DNA of 64,000 nt from Limnanthes douglasii subsp. nivea. Taxonomy: Eukaryota; Streptophyta; Magnoliopsida; Brassicales; Limnanthaceae. The notes under the pieces are model-generated. The model did not search any database, was not told where the DNA came from, and saw only the letters and a list, made by a program, of their open reading frames with translations. The position numbers were made by a program, and so were the translations under genes. The DNA is taken from contig JAUPFV010000005.1 in the NCBI GenBank assembly GCA_036936605.1, positions 77,822,885 to 77,886,884 on the forward strand, read 5' to 3'. Position 1 is the first letter of the stretch; each line of letters begins with the position of its first letter. Below, piece by piece: positions 1-9,689 of this stretch.

Positions 1-226
1 TGCATTTATATTGATCAGTATGTTTTTATTATTTATATTTACAGTTTCTTTAATAAGATCTTATCTTATTTTTCCATTTTAGAGATTTTTATAAAAAGAA
101 ATTTTACCTTCTAGAGAGAGAAATTGTTTTTTGTTATTGATATCAATGAGCCACTGGTTATAACTTCTTCTCCTTCACCATTTCAACCACTACAAATCCT
201 ATATCCGGCAATATTACGATATTTAT

Positions 227-571
227 ATGTTCACCGCCAGAAACGCATTAACCAAGGACGGTTGGTTAAATTTATTTAAAGTAGACGAAGAGAAGAAAAA
301 AGTTAGGACTGCTGCTGGGTTACCTTTCTCCACAGACACAGTCATAGTAGCTCGGTCAGTTGACTACAAAGGTGTCTATCACTACAACAGACGTAATATT
401 CCTTCTGAACCCTCTTCGACTGCCCAATCTTTCACTTCTCACATTCGTTCACCGAAGCCAACTCGTTCTCAAGGAGTCACTGGTCGTCGGATTCCTTCAA
501 CTTTCAAAGCTATATGTTATGATTGCGAAGAAAACACTTTTCGTAGACTAACCAGAAAAACAAAGGGCTAA
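227..571 (+). CDS. Hypothetical 114-aa ORF, unassigned
   Basis: This open frame of 114 codons starts with an ATG and ends in TAA. The product is basic and Ser/Thr/Arg-rich in its second half, with no motif, signal peptide or membrane segment that I recognise. A further open stretch runs from 775 into the assembly gap and has a charged, helical-looking composition. Both lie next to a gypsy gag remnant, so they may belong to a transposable element. Bases 1-226 and 572-774 show only AT-rich sequence, with a CT-AGAGAGAG stretch near 111-121 that recurs near 2061 and 61003. Whether this is a gene is uncertain. Confidence 0.15.
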   Translation: MFTARNALTKDGWLNLFKVDEEKKKVRTAAGLPFSTDTVIVARSVDYKGVYHYNRRNIPSEPSSTAQSFTSHIRSPKPTRSQGVTGRRIPSTFKAICYDCEENTFRRLTRKTKG

Positions 572-958
572 GTTAATCCATCCAGAGAGACAGGGTCAGT
601 ACATCAACATAAACCTTGCAAAACCTTTCCCCAAAAAACCCGAGTAGGAAAGAAAATCTTGCACCCTACTCATCTGAGCCCTTCCAATCTAATCAAGCTC
701 TCACTCAACAACCAAATGAATAAGAGAATATAGATTCTCAGCATGTTGAACCTTCACGGTCTAGCCTGAAGGTCATGGAAGAACACATGAAAGATATCAG
801 TGAGGATTCTCGCATTGAGACATCTGGTCAAATCAGAGAGACTTTGAAGGCACTAAAAAATAAAGCTTCAAATGAAGTAGGTAGTAAATGGGGAAGGGAA
901 AAGGCAAGGCCCTCAAAACATAATCCGATGCACTTTTATCGTCCTTGGTTGGAAGTCT

Positions 959-1058
959 NNNNNNNNNNNNNNNNNNNNNNNNNNNNNNNNNNNNNNNNNN
1001 NNNNNNNNNNNNNNNNNNNNNNNNNNNNNNNNNNNNNNNNNNNNNNNNNNNNNNNNNN
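959..1058. other. Assembly gap (100 N)
   Basis: Exactly 100 N bases, the usual placeholder for a gap of unknown length. The sequence changes character across it: plus-strand open frame on the left, minus-strand gypsy gag remnant on the right. The two sides need not be adjacent in the genome. Confidence 0.98.
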
Positions 1059-1700
1059 AAGGTTGTGTAAAGCATCCCAAAAATAGTTATCGATCCACTC
1101 AAAATCTTATTATACTATTTTAAGGTTATTCCTTTGAAAGTTTGTGAAAAATGCTCTACACAATAACTCGTTTCAACGTCAAAATTCATCATGTAATTCT
1201 TAAATTGCGTAATACGGTTATCTGAATCCCGCATCGCATTGAATTTTCCAACTTTAGCAATATAAAAACTCTTCATATATTGATAACCTCCTTATACCAA
1301 TGCCCATAAGCGTATATAGTCATTGTTATGAGGGATTGGAGAATTTATTAGCCATATTATACTCAAAGGTTGTATTTTCAATGCGACGCAAGAATACTTG
1401 TTGGACTTGCGCTCCATTCGATAACCTTAATGTAGGGATATCATGCTTCTTCAAATAATGTATGCTTTTGTTCTTCATATAAAAATCAACCCCTCAATAC
1501 ATATGTTTTTTTTTCTCTTTTCTAGAAGAATGATATTTTTGGTCTAATTGAAACAATACTTCCCGAAGATTGTCAATTTTTCAAAGAACTTCATGAGTCT
1601 CATCTGAATGATCACCTTCACTTATTATTTCATTTACTTTTTTCACTTTGGATTGAGCCCTCCCCGGTCTAACCGGTCTACTCACTTTGTACCGCTTGGT
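1059..1700 (-). pseudogene. Ty3/gypsy gag remnant
   Basis: Read on the minus strand, about 1130-1230 aligns by eye with the gag region of the gypsy element at 25330-25430. Both share the stretch around CTACACAATA and the following TCAAAATTCATC, with many substitutions. Further right, minus-strand readings give short charged peptides such as LRLSNGAQVQQVF, but no continuous frame survives. This looks like the gag of another minus-strand Tat-type element whose pol part is lost or lies in the gap. Confidence 0.5.
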
Positions 1701-2509
1701 CATCTAATTCATTTTATCTGTTCAAACAATTGATTCCTTCAATCCTATAAATTAATATGACTATGTTGATCATCCGACTATGGATCAACCCGAGCTTCTC
1801 TGTCGACCAATACATGACTTCACCACCTATTGTCAACAAGCACATATATATCTATTTGCACTTCGGGATCCATGATACTGCCTTGATTTGAACGTTTGCG
1901 TTTCTGGTTTTATATATGAAAGGTAGGTACCAAGTGTACCTCCCACTAGGGTTGTCATTGATTTCTTTTAAAATTATTGGAAATTATTCAATGTAATTCT
2001 TTCTAAAACTAATTCTAGTGTGGTAAATTCAATGGCTAAAGAAAGACATAATAAATTTCTAGAGAGAGAAAATGACATATATCAAAGTGTGATCATCTTT
2101 ATTTAAGATCAAGTACACTTAATTATAAGAGTGTTAGATAAACTGACATATACTCTCTGTTTAGTATTTTCACCCCACTATACTACTAAATAAAGACATA
2201 TTTATTACATATTATATTTTCAGTACTTTAAGTTTCTCCGTTATACGAAATATCACATATACATTTATTCATAGTGCTTTTAACCCATGTAAATTAATTA
2301 TAAAATCTTGAATTTATTTATACCTTTATCAAGCATAACACACCTAAGAAAAAAAACATTTGCACTATTCTTGATTCTCCAACTCTTTGTAAAGTATAAT
2401 TTGGAGGTTGTTAAAAGTATTGTATCAATCAAGGCTCCTCAAATGAATGGACCAACCAGATCATTTACTAGTAGTTTTAAATGACTATAATAGTTCCAAA
2501 TTGGATTGT
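1701..2509. other. Intergenic DNA with possible LTR leader
   Basis: No coding signal was found. On the minus strand the segment around 2040-2110 has the look of an LTR leader: an AATAAAG stretch, then a CTCTCTCTAGAA tract, as at 60990-61110. It would fit a decayed 5' LTR of the gag remnant to its left, but no TG...CA ends or second LTR were found. Confidence 0.25.
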
Positions 2510-4028
2510 TTGAGAAATTGGAAATAAAGCAACAAAAAGAATACTTAGATTAATCAAGCGATCATATCATATTGACTTTATGAATATTCAAGAGCCCTTG
2601 ATAGTTAAGAAAAAGATTGATAAGGTAGCGAAAAGAATTTGCTTCTAAAATACCTTAGCTAATATTAATTACAAAATATGGATTTTATGGAATGATACCT
2701 TCAAAAAATTGAGATTATTAATAATCACTCCCAATTCATTCATGTCAAAGTTGGTCTTTCTAATATGGATAAAATATTTCCAGTTAATATAATCTATGCC
2801 AAGTGTTTTAGAGAGCTAGAACTGAATTGTGGGATAACTTAAGGAGCTTGGTCGATAACTCTATAAAGTGGATTATAATGGGAAATTTCAATATTATCTT
2901 AACTACCCTTGAACACCTTTGTTATACCTCATTATGTCAAAGAAATATAGAGGAGTTTAATAACACTATTATTGATTGTGGTATAGAGGATGGTGGTTTC
3001 ATTAAATCCAAATATACTTGGACTAATAAAAGAAAACGGAAGAGGTTTGACATGGTGTTGTATAATACAGCTTGGGCTACCTATTTTGAGAGAACAAGAG
3101 TGGTTCATAAGGCTAAAACATGCTCGGATCATTCTCCTTATTGTATCACAATTAAATATAATCATAAGAAAGTCAAGGTATTCTTTAAATTTCCAAATAT
3201 GTGGACGCAACACCAAGATTTTCAAAATGTTGTAGACCGAATTAGAATATGAGGATGAAGGGACAACCTTTATACGTCTTCTGCGATACGCTTAAGAGGT
3301 TAAAATAAGAACTTAATAAGTGGAACTGGGAGCTTTTTGGAAATATATATGACGCAGTAACTCAGTCATAAGAGGATGTAAAAACATTAGAAAAGAGATA
3401 TGGGGATTCACACAACCTTAAAGACAAGATTAATATAGCCAAAGGTCAAGCTGAATATCTATATTCTTATCTAGAGAAGAAATGTATTGGAAATGAAAAT
3501 GTAGCTCAAATTGGATAAAAGACAGTAACAAAAATATAGCTTCATATCATAATTTTGTAAGAAAAAGAAGAAATAATAATAGGATTTGTGGCATCCTAAA
3601 AGGTAATGATTGGATCACGGATCAGAAGAAGATTAATAAGTCTGTTGAGTCTTTATTCAAAACAAGACTAACATATCAAATTGATCAAAAAAATGAGGAT
3701 GTGATCCAGAATTTAATCCCCGATCTAATCACTGAGGAAGAAAATAGAAAGCTAATGAAGATACTCGATGAGTCCGAAATCCAAGAAGTAATTCAAGGCT
3801 TAAATCCCATGAATACCGGTGTTGCAACATAATTAAAGATGACCTTTGTGGAGAAATAAAGGATTTCTTTCAAGGTCAAGCCATCCTAAAAATTTTAACT
3901 GTCACCATTATCTGTTTTATTCCAAAGGGTGAATATCCTCAAACTTGGAGTAAATATCAGTCTATACACATTATGAAATAGAATTATATCAAAGGTCATA
4001 AATAATAAACTATCCTATTCTAACTTGT
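2510..4028 (+). mobile_element. LINE-A, L1-type retrotransposon, 5' ORF2 part
   Basis: The order is endonuclease domain (about 2520-3200), linker, then the start of reverse transcriptase (about 3480-4028, with a degenerate form of the P-K-x-x-x-x-P-x-x-W-S-x-Y motif). An internal deletion removes sequence just before the W-N-I-I-K-like segment near 3825. The element stops abruptly at about 4028, where gypsy LTR sequence begins. The RT segment at 3830-4028 is homologous to, and overlaps, the start of LINE-B at 13118. The two LINE pieces are therefore different copies, not one element split by the gypsy. Confidence 0.8.
2827..3252 (+). pseudogene. LINE-A endonuclease domain fragment
   Basis: This 141-codon open stretch encodes the C-terminal half of an exonuclease-endonuclease-phosphatase fold, which nicks target DNA in L1-type LINEs. 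MGNFNIIL corresponds to the conserved G-D-F-N motif, but the Asp is Asn here. Y-T-W-T-N and K-T-C-S-D-H-S-P match the later Y-T-W and S-D-H-x-P motifs, so the catalytic His is retained. The N-terminal part (about 2520-2826) is readable in other frames (KIWILWND). The frame shifts and the Asp-to-Asn change indicate a dead copy. The ATG is only the first in an open stretch, not a true start. Confidence 0.75.
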
Positions 4029-4393
4029 AAGGATATAAATAATTGAAGAGTAAAAGTAATTATTAAAAATGTTCTTACTATAGTATTTTGTTGTTAGAAG
4101 AAACATATGGGGTAATTTGCAAATATAAGGGACCAAACATGTAATTTATAGCAAATATATTTGTACTAAGTAGTAAAGTAGGCTCAAGTATTAACATCAA
4201 GAACTAAATCTCTTACAGTTAACCACTAAAAAGTATAATTTCCTTGAGAATAAGATTGATTGGCACTTTTGCAGACTTTGACTCTTGATTATTTTGTCTC
4301 TCTAGAAGCTTGAGAAACCTTCTCTCTAAAAACTCTCCCATTAATCTTTTTTTAAATATAATTTTATTCCCTTCAATTATTCAATACTTATCA
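4026..4393 (+). repeat. Probable 5' LTR of gypsy-1
   Basis: The segment starts TG, ends CA two bases before the PBS, and is non-coding, with a TATAAATA-like site near 4033 and a CTCTCTAGAAG leader-like stretch near 4300. Its left end coincides with the sudden end of LINE-A homology. The LTR identity is inferred from position, because no second copy was seen. Confidence 0.45.
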
Positions 4394-4394
4394 T

Positions 4395-4402
4395 TGGCGA
4401 CC
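4395..4402 (+). promoter_or_regulatory. Primer binding site, TGGCGACC type
   Basis: TGGCGACC follows the LTR end by one base. The same octamer follows the LTR at 61722 and, reversed, at 26118. It would pair with a tRNA ending GGTCGCCA. Tat/Ogre elements are known to use an Arg tRNA, which fits, but the tRNA was not checked. Confidence 0.65.
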
Positions 4403-4478
4403 ATTGTGGGATATCGATTGGTACCTAGATATCACATATAAAACCTTAAAGATTTACGATTGGATAAAAACAAATACG

Positions 4479-5510
4479 ATGGATCTTGAAGTCCAAGTTG
4501 ATCTAGCAATTCTGGTGGAAAACAAGATGCTCGAATCAAGTTTAGTAAGAGAATAAAATCGAGGTGGAATTCAAGGGAATTCTCAATATGATCAATCTAG
4601 TATGGATGATTGGATGAATCAATTGTTAAAAAGAAGAGCTGATTCGAACGATCAACTTGCCTAGAGGGAAATACTGCTTTAATCTGGTAAAGTACGATCC
4701 AAAGTGCGACGAGTAAACGAGAAGCAAGATTTGGAAGTTCCATCTGATGAGTCTCATAACATTCACTAAGCACAAAGCGATCGTCGAAAAATATAGGTCC
4801 AGTCAGACACGGGATGTCCCTCCTCTTGGAAGGAGAATAAAGATAAACATTGGTGCATTCTGACTGATGCAAGTGATTCTTCTGAGTCAGACTCTCAAGA
4901 TTTTTATCAAAATCATGAGAAAAGAGATCCATATAGGCCATAGAAATAGACTAGCGTTCTTTTAGAAGGGAGGATAGTCGACCTCAGAAATCTCGAAAAT
5001 AACATAAATCCAAAAAAGAGGACAAGTTTAAATTTGTAATGGAGAATCCACTGTTGGAATTTAGTACATCTAATATATACTTTAATTTGGAAAATGTTTG
5101 TATGCAATTATGGGAACCATTGGGGCTAATCAATATATGCAGAGAGTAGACTGGAGAACTTTTCCTTGTCATCTGAAATAAGGTTGATATCTCTTCCGAG
5201 GTATTTTGACATTTCGAATGTGGAGAAATTTGATGGCACACAAGATATTGATGATCATATTGAGCAGTTCAAAAACTATATGATTGTCTGAGAATGTGAC
5301 AACAATTTTTGAAAGAGCCATGAACCATGTTAATTTACAAAAACCAGCACCGATAAATATACCAAGGAAAGAGCGGAACAAAAAAGTTTTAGAAGTACCC
5401 TACTGATGTGGGGTATGATACAACATATTGTATAGCATTGAAAAAAGATATTCAAATTTTGATAGAGAATGGAAAACTGACAACGTTTGTTAAAGAATAG
5501 TGGAATGGTC
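4479..5510 (+). pseudogene. Gypsy-1 gag remnant
   Basis: The ATG at 4479 opens MDLEVQVDLAILVENKMLES, a plausible gag N-terminus, followed by an acidic Ser/Asp-rich stretch near 4865-4900. Around 5190-5290 the frame reads P-R-Y-F-D...V-E-K-F-D-G-T-Q-D...H-I-E-Q-F-K-N. This matches the capsid-type region of the gag at 62311-62390. At 5395-5500 a segment matches the nucleocapsid zinc-knuckle region at 62985-63100, but the cysteine positions are altered. The gag middle is deleted, with several in-frame stops. Gag normally packages the RNA into a virus-like particle in the cytoplasm; this copy cannot. Confidence 0.65.
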
Positions 5511-5809
5511 GGAATAACCACAGTACACATGTGCAACATGTTGTGAGTGTGCCTTTGAAGCAAGAAAATACATTAATAATTATTGATTTGAGGCTGGAGA
5601 AGAAGGCAGACTTCGATGTATCTTTGGAGTACTTGGATCCAGATCCGGATCAGAGAATAGTGATGGTCGTGAATGAACCAGTAGTACAATGAAGGGTTCG
5701 TAGCTTATGCAAATACTTTGAGTCTTTAGCAATTTCTAGACGAGACACAGTAGTTGGAAATACCAATAGCTCTAGGAAAATACATGTGATGAGTTAGCAA
5801 CTCAATTGG

Positions 5810-6240
5810 AAGGAAAAATGTGTACTCATCTGTATGGTACCCACGAGGATGCGGTGGTGATTGGTGCAGAAATCACGAGAACTGAGATCTGACGAATACT
5901 TATCGATACTTGTAATTCAACAGATATGTTGTTCAAGTCGACATATGTAAAGATGCGTAATCCACCTGTGATTATCCGATCAAAGTGAACCATAGTTGGG
6001 TTGACAGTGGTAACAATTCAAGTCATTATAGAGTTTGAGGGTGAAGTTTTGTTAGGATGGGGTATTTTTAAGAAAATAGTTTAAGTTTTGTTCATGGTGG
6101 TGAGAATTTTCCAACCAGCTACAATGTTATTTTTGGGAGATCATGGCTATGTAGAATGCATGCAATAGCTTTAACTAGTCTATTAATGCTTGAGGTATAT
6201 ATCATAGCTTAGCTTTAAACCCAAAAGTTAGACGTATCAT
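5810..6240 (+). pseudogene. Gypsy-1 aspartic protease remnant
   Basis: Aligned with the protease at 63477-63983, this segment reads H-E-D-A-V-V-I-G-A, then R-I-L-I-D-T-C-N-S. The catalytic D-T-G-S is therefore D-T-C-N, with the essential Gly replaced. A stop precedes it (T-E-I-stop). The downstream G-R-S-W-L-like region follows near 6130-6160 with frame changes. Retropepsin cleaves the Gag-Pol precursor; this one is inactive. Confidence 0.65.
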
Positions 6241-6249
6241 TCAAAAGAG

Positions 6250-6960
6250 GAGGATTTTTTCAGTAGAAAAGTCTGATGTGATTTTGGCTGAAGTGGATCA
6301 GTTATATAAAGTAGGACATATCCGAGAAGCACATTATCCATAGTAGGTTGCGAATCCAGTGCTTGTGAATAAGAAGAATGGAAAAATGGAGAATATGTGT
6401 CGACTTTACTGATCGAAATAGAGTATGTCTAAATTATATATTTCATGTGACAAGGATTGACTAGCTTATTGACTCAAAATCAAGAAATAAAATTATTTCT
6501 TGTATGGATGCGTTCGCAAGATATAATCAAATTCATATGAATCCCAAGGATCAGGAAAACACTACTTTTATAACCGACAGAGGATTGCACGGTTATCGGG
6601 TTATGCCTTTGGGCCTAAAAAATGTTTGAGCTACATATCAGAGATTAGTGAATAAAGCTTTTGTTACTCAAAAGTTTTCTTTCATCAGAAATGAGATATT
6701 TGAAGCTTGAAAAGTTGTCTTTGGCCTTAATTGTAGCTTCCAGAAAAATATGCCCATAATTTTAGGCTTATTTGATTATTGTCTGAATGTCATCTCCATT
6801 ACAAAAATGTATTACAAATACCAAACATTTCTAGTAGGATGACTAAGTGGTCCAGCGAATTAGAGAATTATGACATTTATTTCACTCCTTGAATTATGGA
6901 TCAATTGGTCAGGTACTTGAGAGGATTACTTGGACTGGATATTTTTTTATAAAATAAATT
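6250..6960 (+). pseudogene. Gypsy-1 reverse transcriptase and RNase H remnants
   Basis: Fragments recall the Tat RT: V-G-H-I-R-E-A-H-Y-P near 6320, then A-N-P-V-L-V-N-K-K-N-G-K near 6350-6390. The central RT, including the Y-x-D-D active site, is largely missing: at about 6660-6700 the sequence jumps to RNase H-like M-R-Y-L-K-L-E-K-L-S-L-A-L. The latter matches the gypsy RNase H of the element at 22314-22688. Numerous stops are present. Confidence 0.6.
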
Positions 6961-6989
6961 CGAACACATTAACCGAGGGGAAAATACTG

Positions 6990-8790
6990 TCACCAATTAT
7001 TTGGAAACAATTTCTTATTGAGAGGAGTATCCCTGAATTTAGGACAAGAGAGTCCATCCATTCAAGTGAAATCTGAGCAATGTAAATATTTAGATTAAGT
7101 ATTTGTGGTTACCGAGAAAGACTAAAGAGATTGAAGATCCGATCTAAGGGAATTTCTACTTGAATGAACATTATCTCTTAACACAAAATTAGCTCATAAA
7201 ATGAGATTTAGAGCCCATGGGTATACAATATTGGATGGAATATTGTATAAAAAGTCTTTGAGTCAACCGTTATTAAGATTTTTCGGAAAAAATGAATCTC
7301 AAATAATTTTGTCCGAGCTACATGATGGGGATGGCTCAATTCATCATGGGTTTAAGGTTTTAACAAGAAGAGTGTTGTTAGCGAGATACTATTGGCTTTC
7401 TACAATAAGTGATGCTAAAAATCAGGTTCAAAACTGTGAAATTTGTTAAAAATTTGCAAATCCCATTCAGTTGTGCCTTTAACTTAAATATCTGAAACAG
7501 TGCATTTCGATACATGGGGTTTGGATTTAGTTGGAACCTTTCTATGGTTTCAGGCGGAAGACAAACAATTATAGTTGTAGTTGGTGTGGATAATAATTGC
7601 CTGAGGGTAGGCTGGTAATTTCAGCTGGTGTTTTATGGTGGTGTGTGGGTGTTAAGTGTTTTAGATTAGAGAGTAGAGAGATGATTAAGCAGCCTGCTAG
7701 CAGTTAATTCTCATTACCTATAGTTAATACAGGTGGTTGGGTATTTATACCCTGATGTTTGGGCCCTTATCGGCTTTCGGGTCATGTTTAATGGACCCGG
7801 GTCATGTTCAAAGACCCATGAGCTCTAAGTAGGAGAGCAAGTAGCTTAGTCAAGTAGTGTTTAGGTTTTTTAGTACTTTTGTCATAGTTCGAACAGTCCT
7901 ATGGTCATAGTGTTCAAAATGATATGTCCGGTCCGTGTGATCTGTCCGGTCCGGAGGCCTTGGACCGATCTGTCCTCGTCCGGGGAGAGTGCAGAGTTCG
8001 GACTCATCAGTAGTGGATTAATTTTCCAAATGGGTTGAAGCCGAACTTTTGTTGGGAACAAGAACTAAAAATGTAATCAAATTTATTATGTCTAATATTT
8101 GTTGTGGATTTGGCATTCCTCAAAGAACTACTATAGATAATGGCCAAATTTTAATAACAGAGAAATGAATTTTTTTTGTAATTCCAGGGGAATCACGCGA
8201 TGCTTTTTAACACCATTTCACCCACAAACGAATGACCAGGTAAAATCTAGTAATAAAACCATTTTGGATGGTATAAAGAAAAACTTGACAGGTGAAGCTG
8301 GGAAATGGCCTAAATATCTTCAAGAGGTGTTATGGGCATATAAAAAACAGCATCTCAAACTGCAACTCACGAAACTCCTTTTATTTTAGTATACGACATG
8401 GATGAAGTAAGCCCAACACAGTCGACACTTCTATTTTATAGGGTACTTAACTATTCAGAGGATGATAATGAGGAAGCTATACATATGGAGCTTGATTGAT
8501 TCTAGAAAAACAGGTTAGAGCATATTTGAATGTGATTCATTATCAAACTTTAATGAGGAGCCGTTACAATTCCAGGGTAAACAAAAATGATTTCAAAGTC
8601 GGACATAATGTGTTAAGGAAGTTATTTTGCATACCAAAAACAAGAGATTTGGTAAGATGGCTCCAAATTGAGAAAGATCGTATTTAGTGGTTGAAAAAGT
8701 TAAGCCATGGACATATTGCCCCCAAAATAAAGAGGGCAAACTTTTCTAGCACCCTTGGAATATTGAGCATTTAAGATTGTATTGTGAGTA
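6990..8790 (+). pseudogene. Gypsy-1 integrase, interrupted by a solo LTR
   Basis: Open frame 7201-7449 carries the N-terminal zinc-binding region (Y-T-I-L-D-G-I-L-Y-K-K, then L-H-D-G...H-H-G, ending C-E-I-C), which matches 21301-21651. The catalytic core begins near 7560, stops at the solo LTR insertion, and resumes at 8015 with a T-I-D-N-G motif near 8130 and H-P-Q-T-N-D-Q-V near 8220. The C-terminal part runs through 8496-8687. The host frame lines up across the insertion once one target-duplication copy is discounted, so the integrase was still recognisable when the LTR landed. A stop replaces a conserved aromatic just after the insertion point. Confidence 0.75.
7582..8009 (-). mobile_element. 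Solo LTR inside gypsy-1 integrase
   Basis: This 428-bp non-coding insert lies in reverse orientation. On the minus strand it starts TGATGAGTCCG, like the LTR at 61310, and ends CCACACCA like the LTR at 61718. It is flanked by a perfect 5-bp direct repeat, GTAGT (7577-7581 and 8010-8014). A shared TATA-type stretch GGGTATAAATACCC appears in both LTRs. No internal domain is present, so it is a solo LTR, the usual product of recombination between the two LTRs of a full element. It is younger than gypsy-1. Confidence 0.93.
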
Positions 8791-9076
8791 GTTCTTTTCA
8801 CATTTATGACATAATTATTTTCTTACTTGTATAACTTGAATGGTAATATACTCTTTCCTCTTTTTGTGGCTCATGAAGGTTTTAATGAGGTGCCCGTATA
8901 GCCCAGGTTATAAATACAATTGTTTTTGCTGGCCAAAAATTTGTAAGTATAATTCGTATGTGTGAGAGTTTATTTGAACTATGAAATTATAAGGTTATTG
9001 AAAGACAATAAAAGTATTATTTTGTAAATTACACAAGGACTGATCACCATTGAAATAATTTGAAAAATTATAATTT

Positions 9077-9470
9077 GAAGTACCAGTGTGAGTGGTAATA
9101 TAATTCGAACTGCTAACATTTATGAAAATATGTTTCGAAGTGCCAATATGAGTGGGATTAGAACTCGAAGTGCTAACTACTATGAAAGCATGTTTTGAAG
9201 TTCCAATGTGAGTGGCAGTATAATTTGAAGTGCCAACAACTATCTAATTTTTTGAAGTGTCAATATGAGTGACAATGAAATTCGAAGTGCTAACATCTAT
9301 GAAAGCATATTCAAAGTGTCAATGTGAGTGGCAGTATAATTCGAAGTGCTAATGTCTATCAAAATAGATTTCAAATTCCCAATGTGAGTGGCAATATAAT
9401 TCAAAATTTTAACATCTATGAAAGTATATTACGAGGTACCAAAATGGGTGGCATGATAATTCCTTAAGAA
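9077..9470. repeat. 60-bp minisatellite, about 6.5-7 copies
   Basis: Unit starts fall at 9077, 9137, 9197, 9253, 9313, 9373 and 9433, i.e. spacing of 60 with one 56. Each unit is two related halves of about 30 bp, both starting with a GAAGTGC(C/T)AA motif: one continues with GTGAGTGGCA, the other with CATCTATGAAAGCAT. It lies between integrase and the antisense ORF. In the Tat lineage this 3' untranslated region is known to hold variable tandem repeats that can seed satellites. Confidence 0.9.
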
Positions 9471-9689
9471 AACTCGTAATACGAAAACAATACTTAACAT
9501 TTTCACAACAAAATGACTATGTGATTAACACTTACAAACACAGATTATGCTATGTGATAAGCACTTACAAGTCAAAGAAATATTGTCAACAAGATAAACA
9601 TATACCGAGATTCTGAGGACGACATATAATGGTCATTAATAGGTATTAACACAAGTTGCAAACACAAAAATATAAACGACTCATATTTG

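Noticed and set aside
9077..9470. Regular spaced repeats considered as a CRISPR-like array
   Set aside because: Repeats are contiguous, without unique spacers, in a plant retrotransposon; it is a minisatellite.
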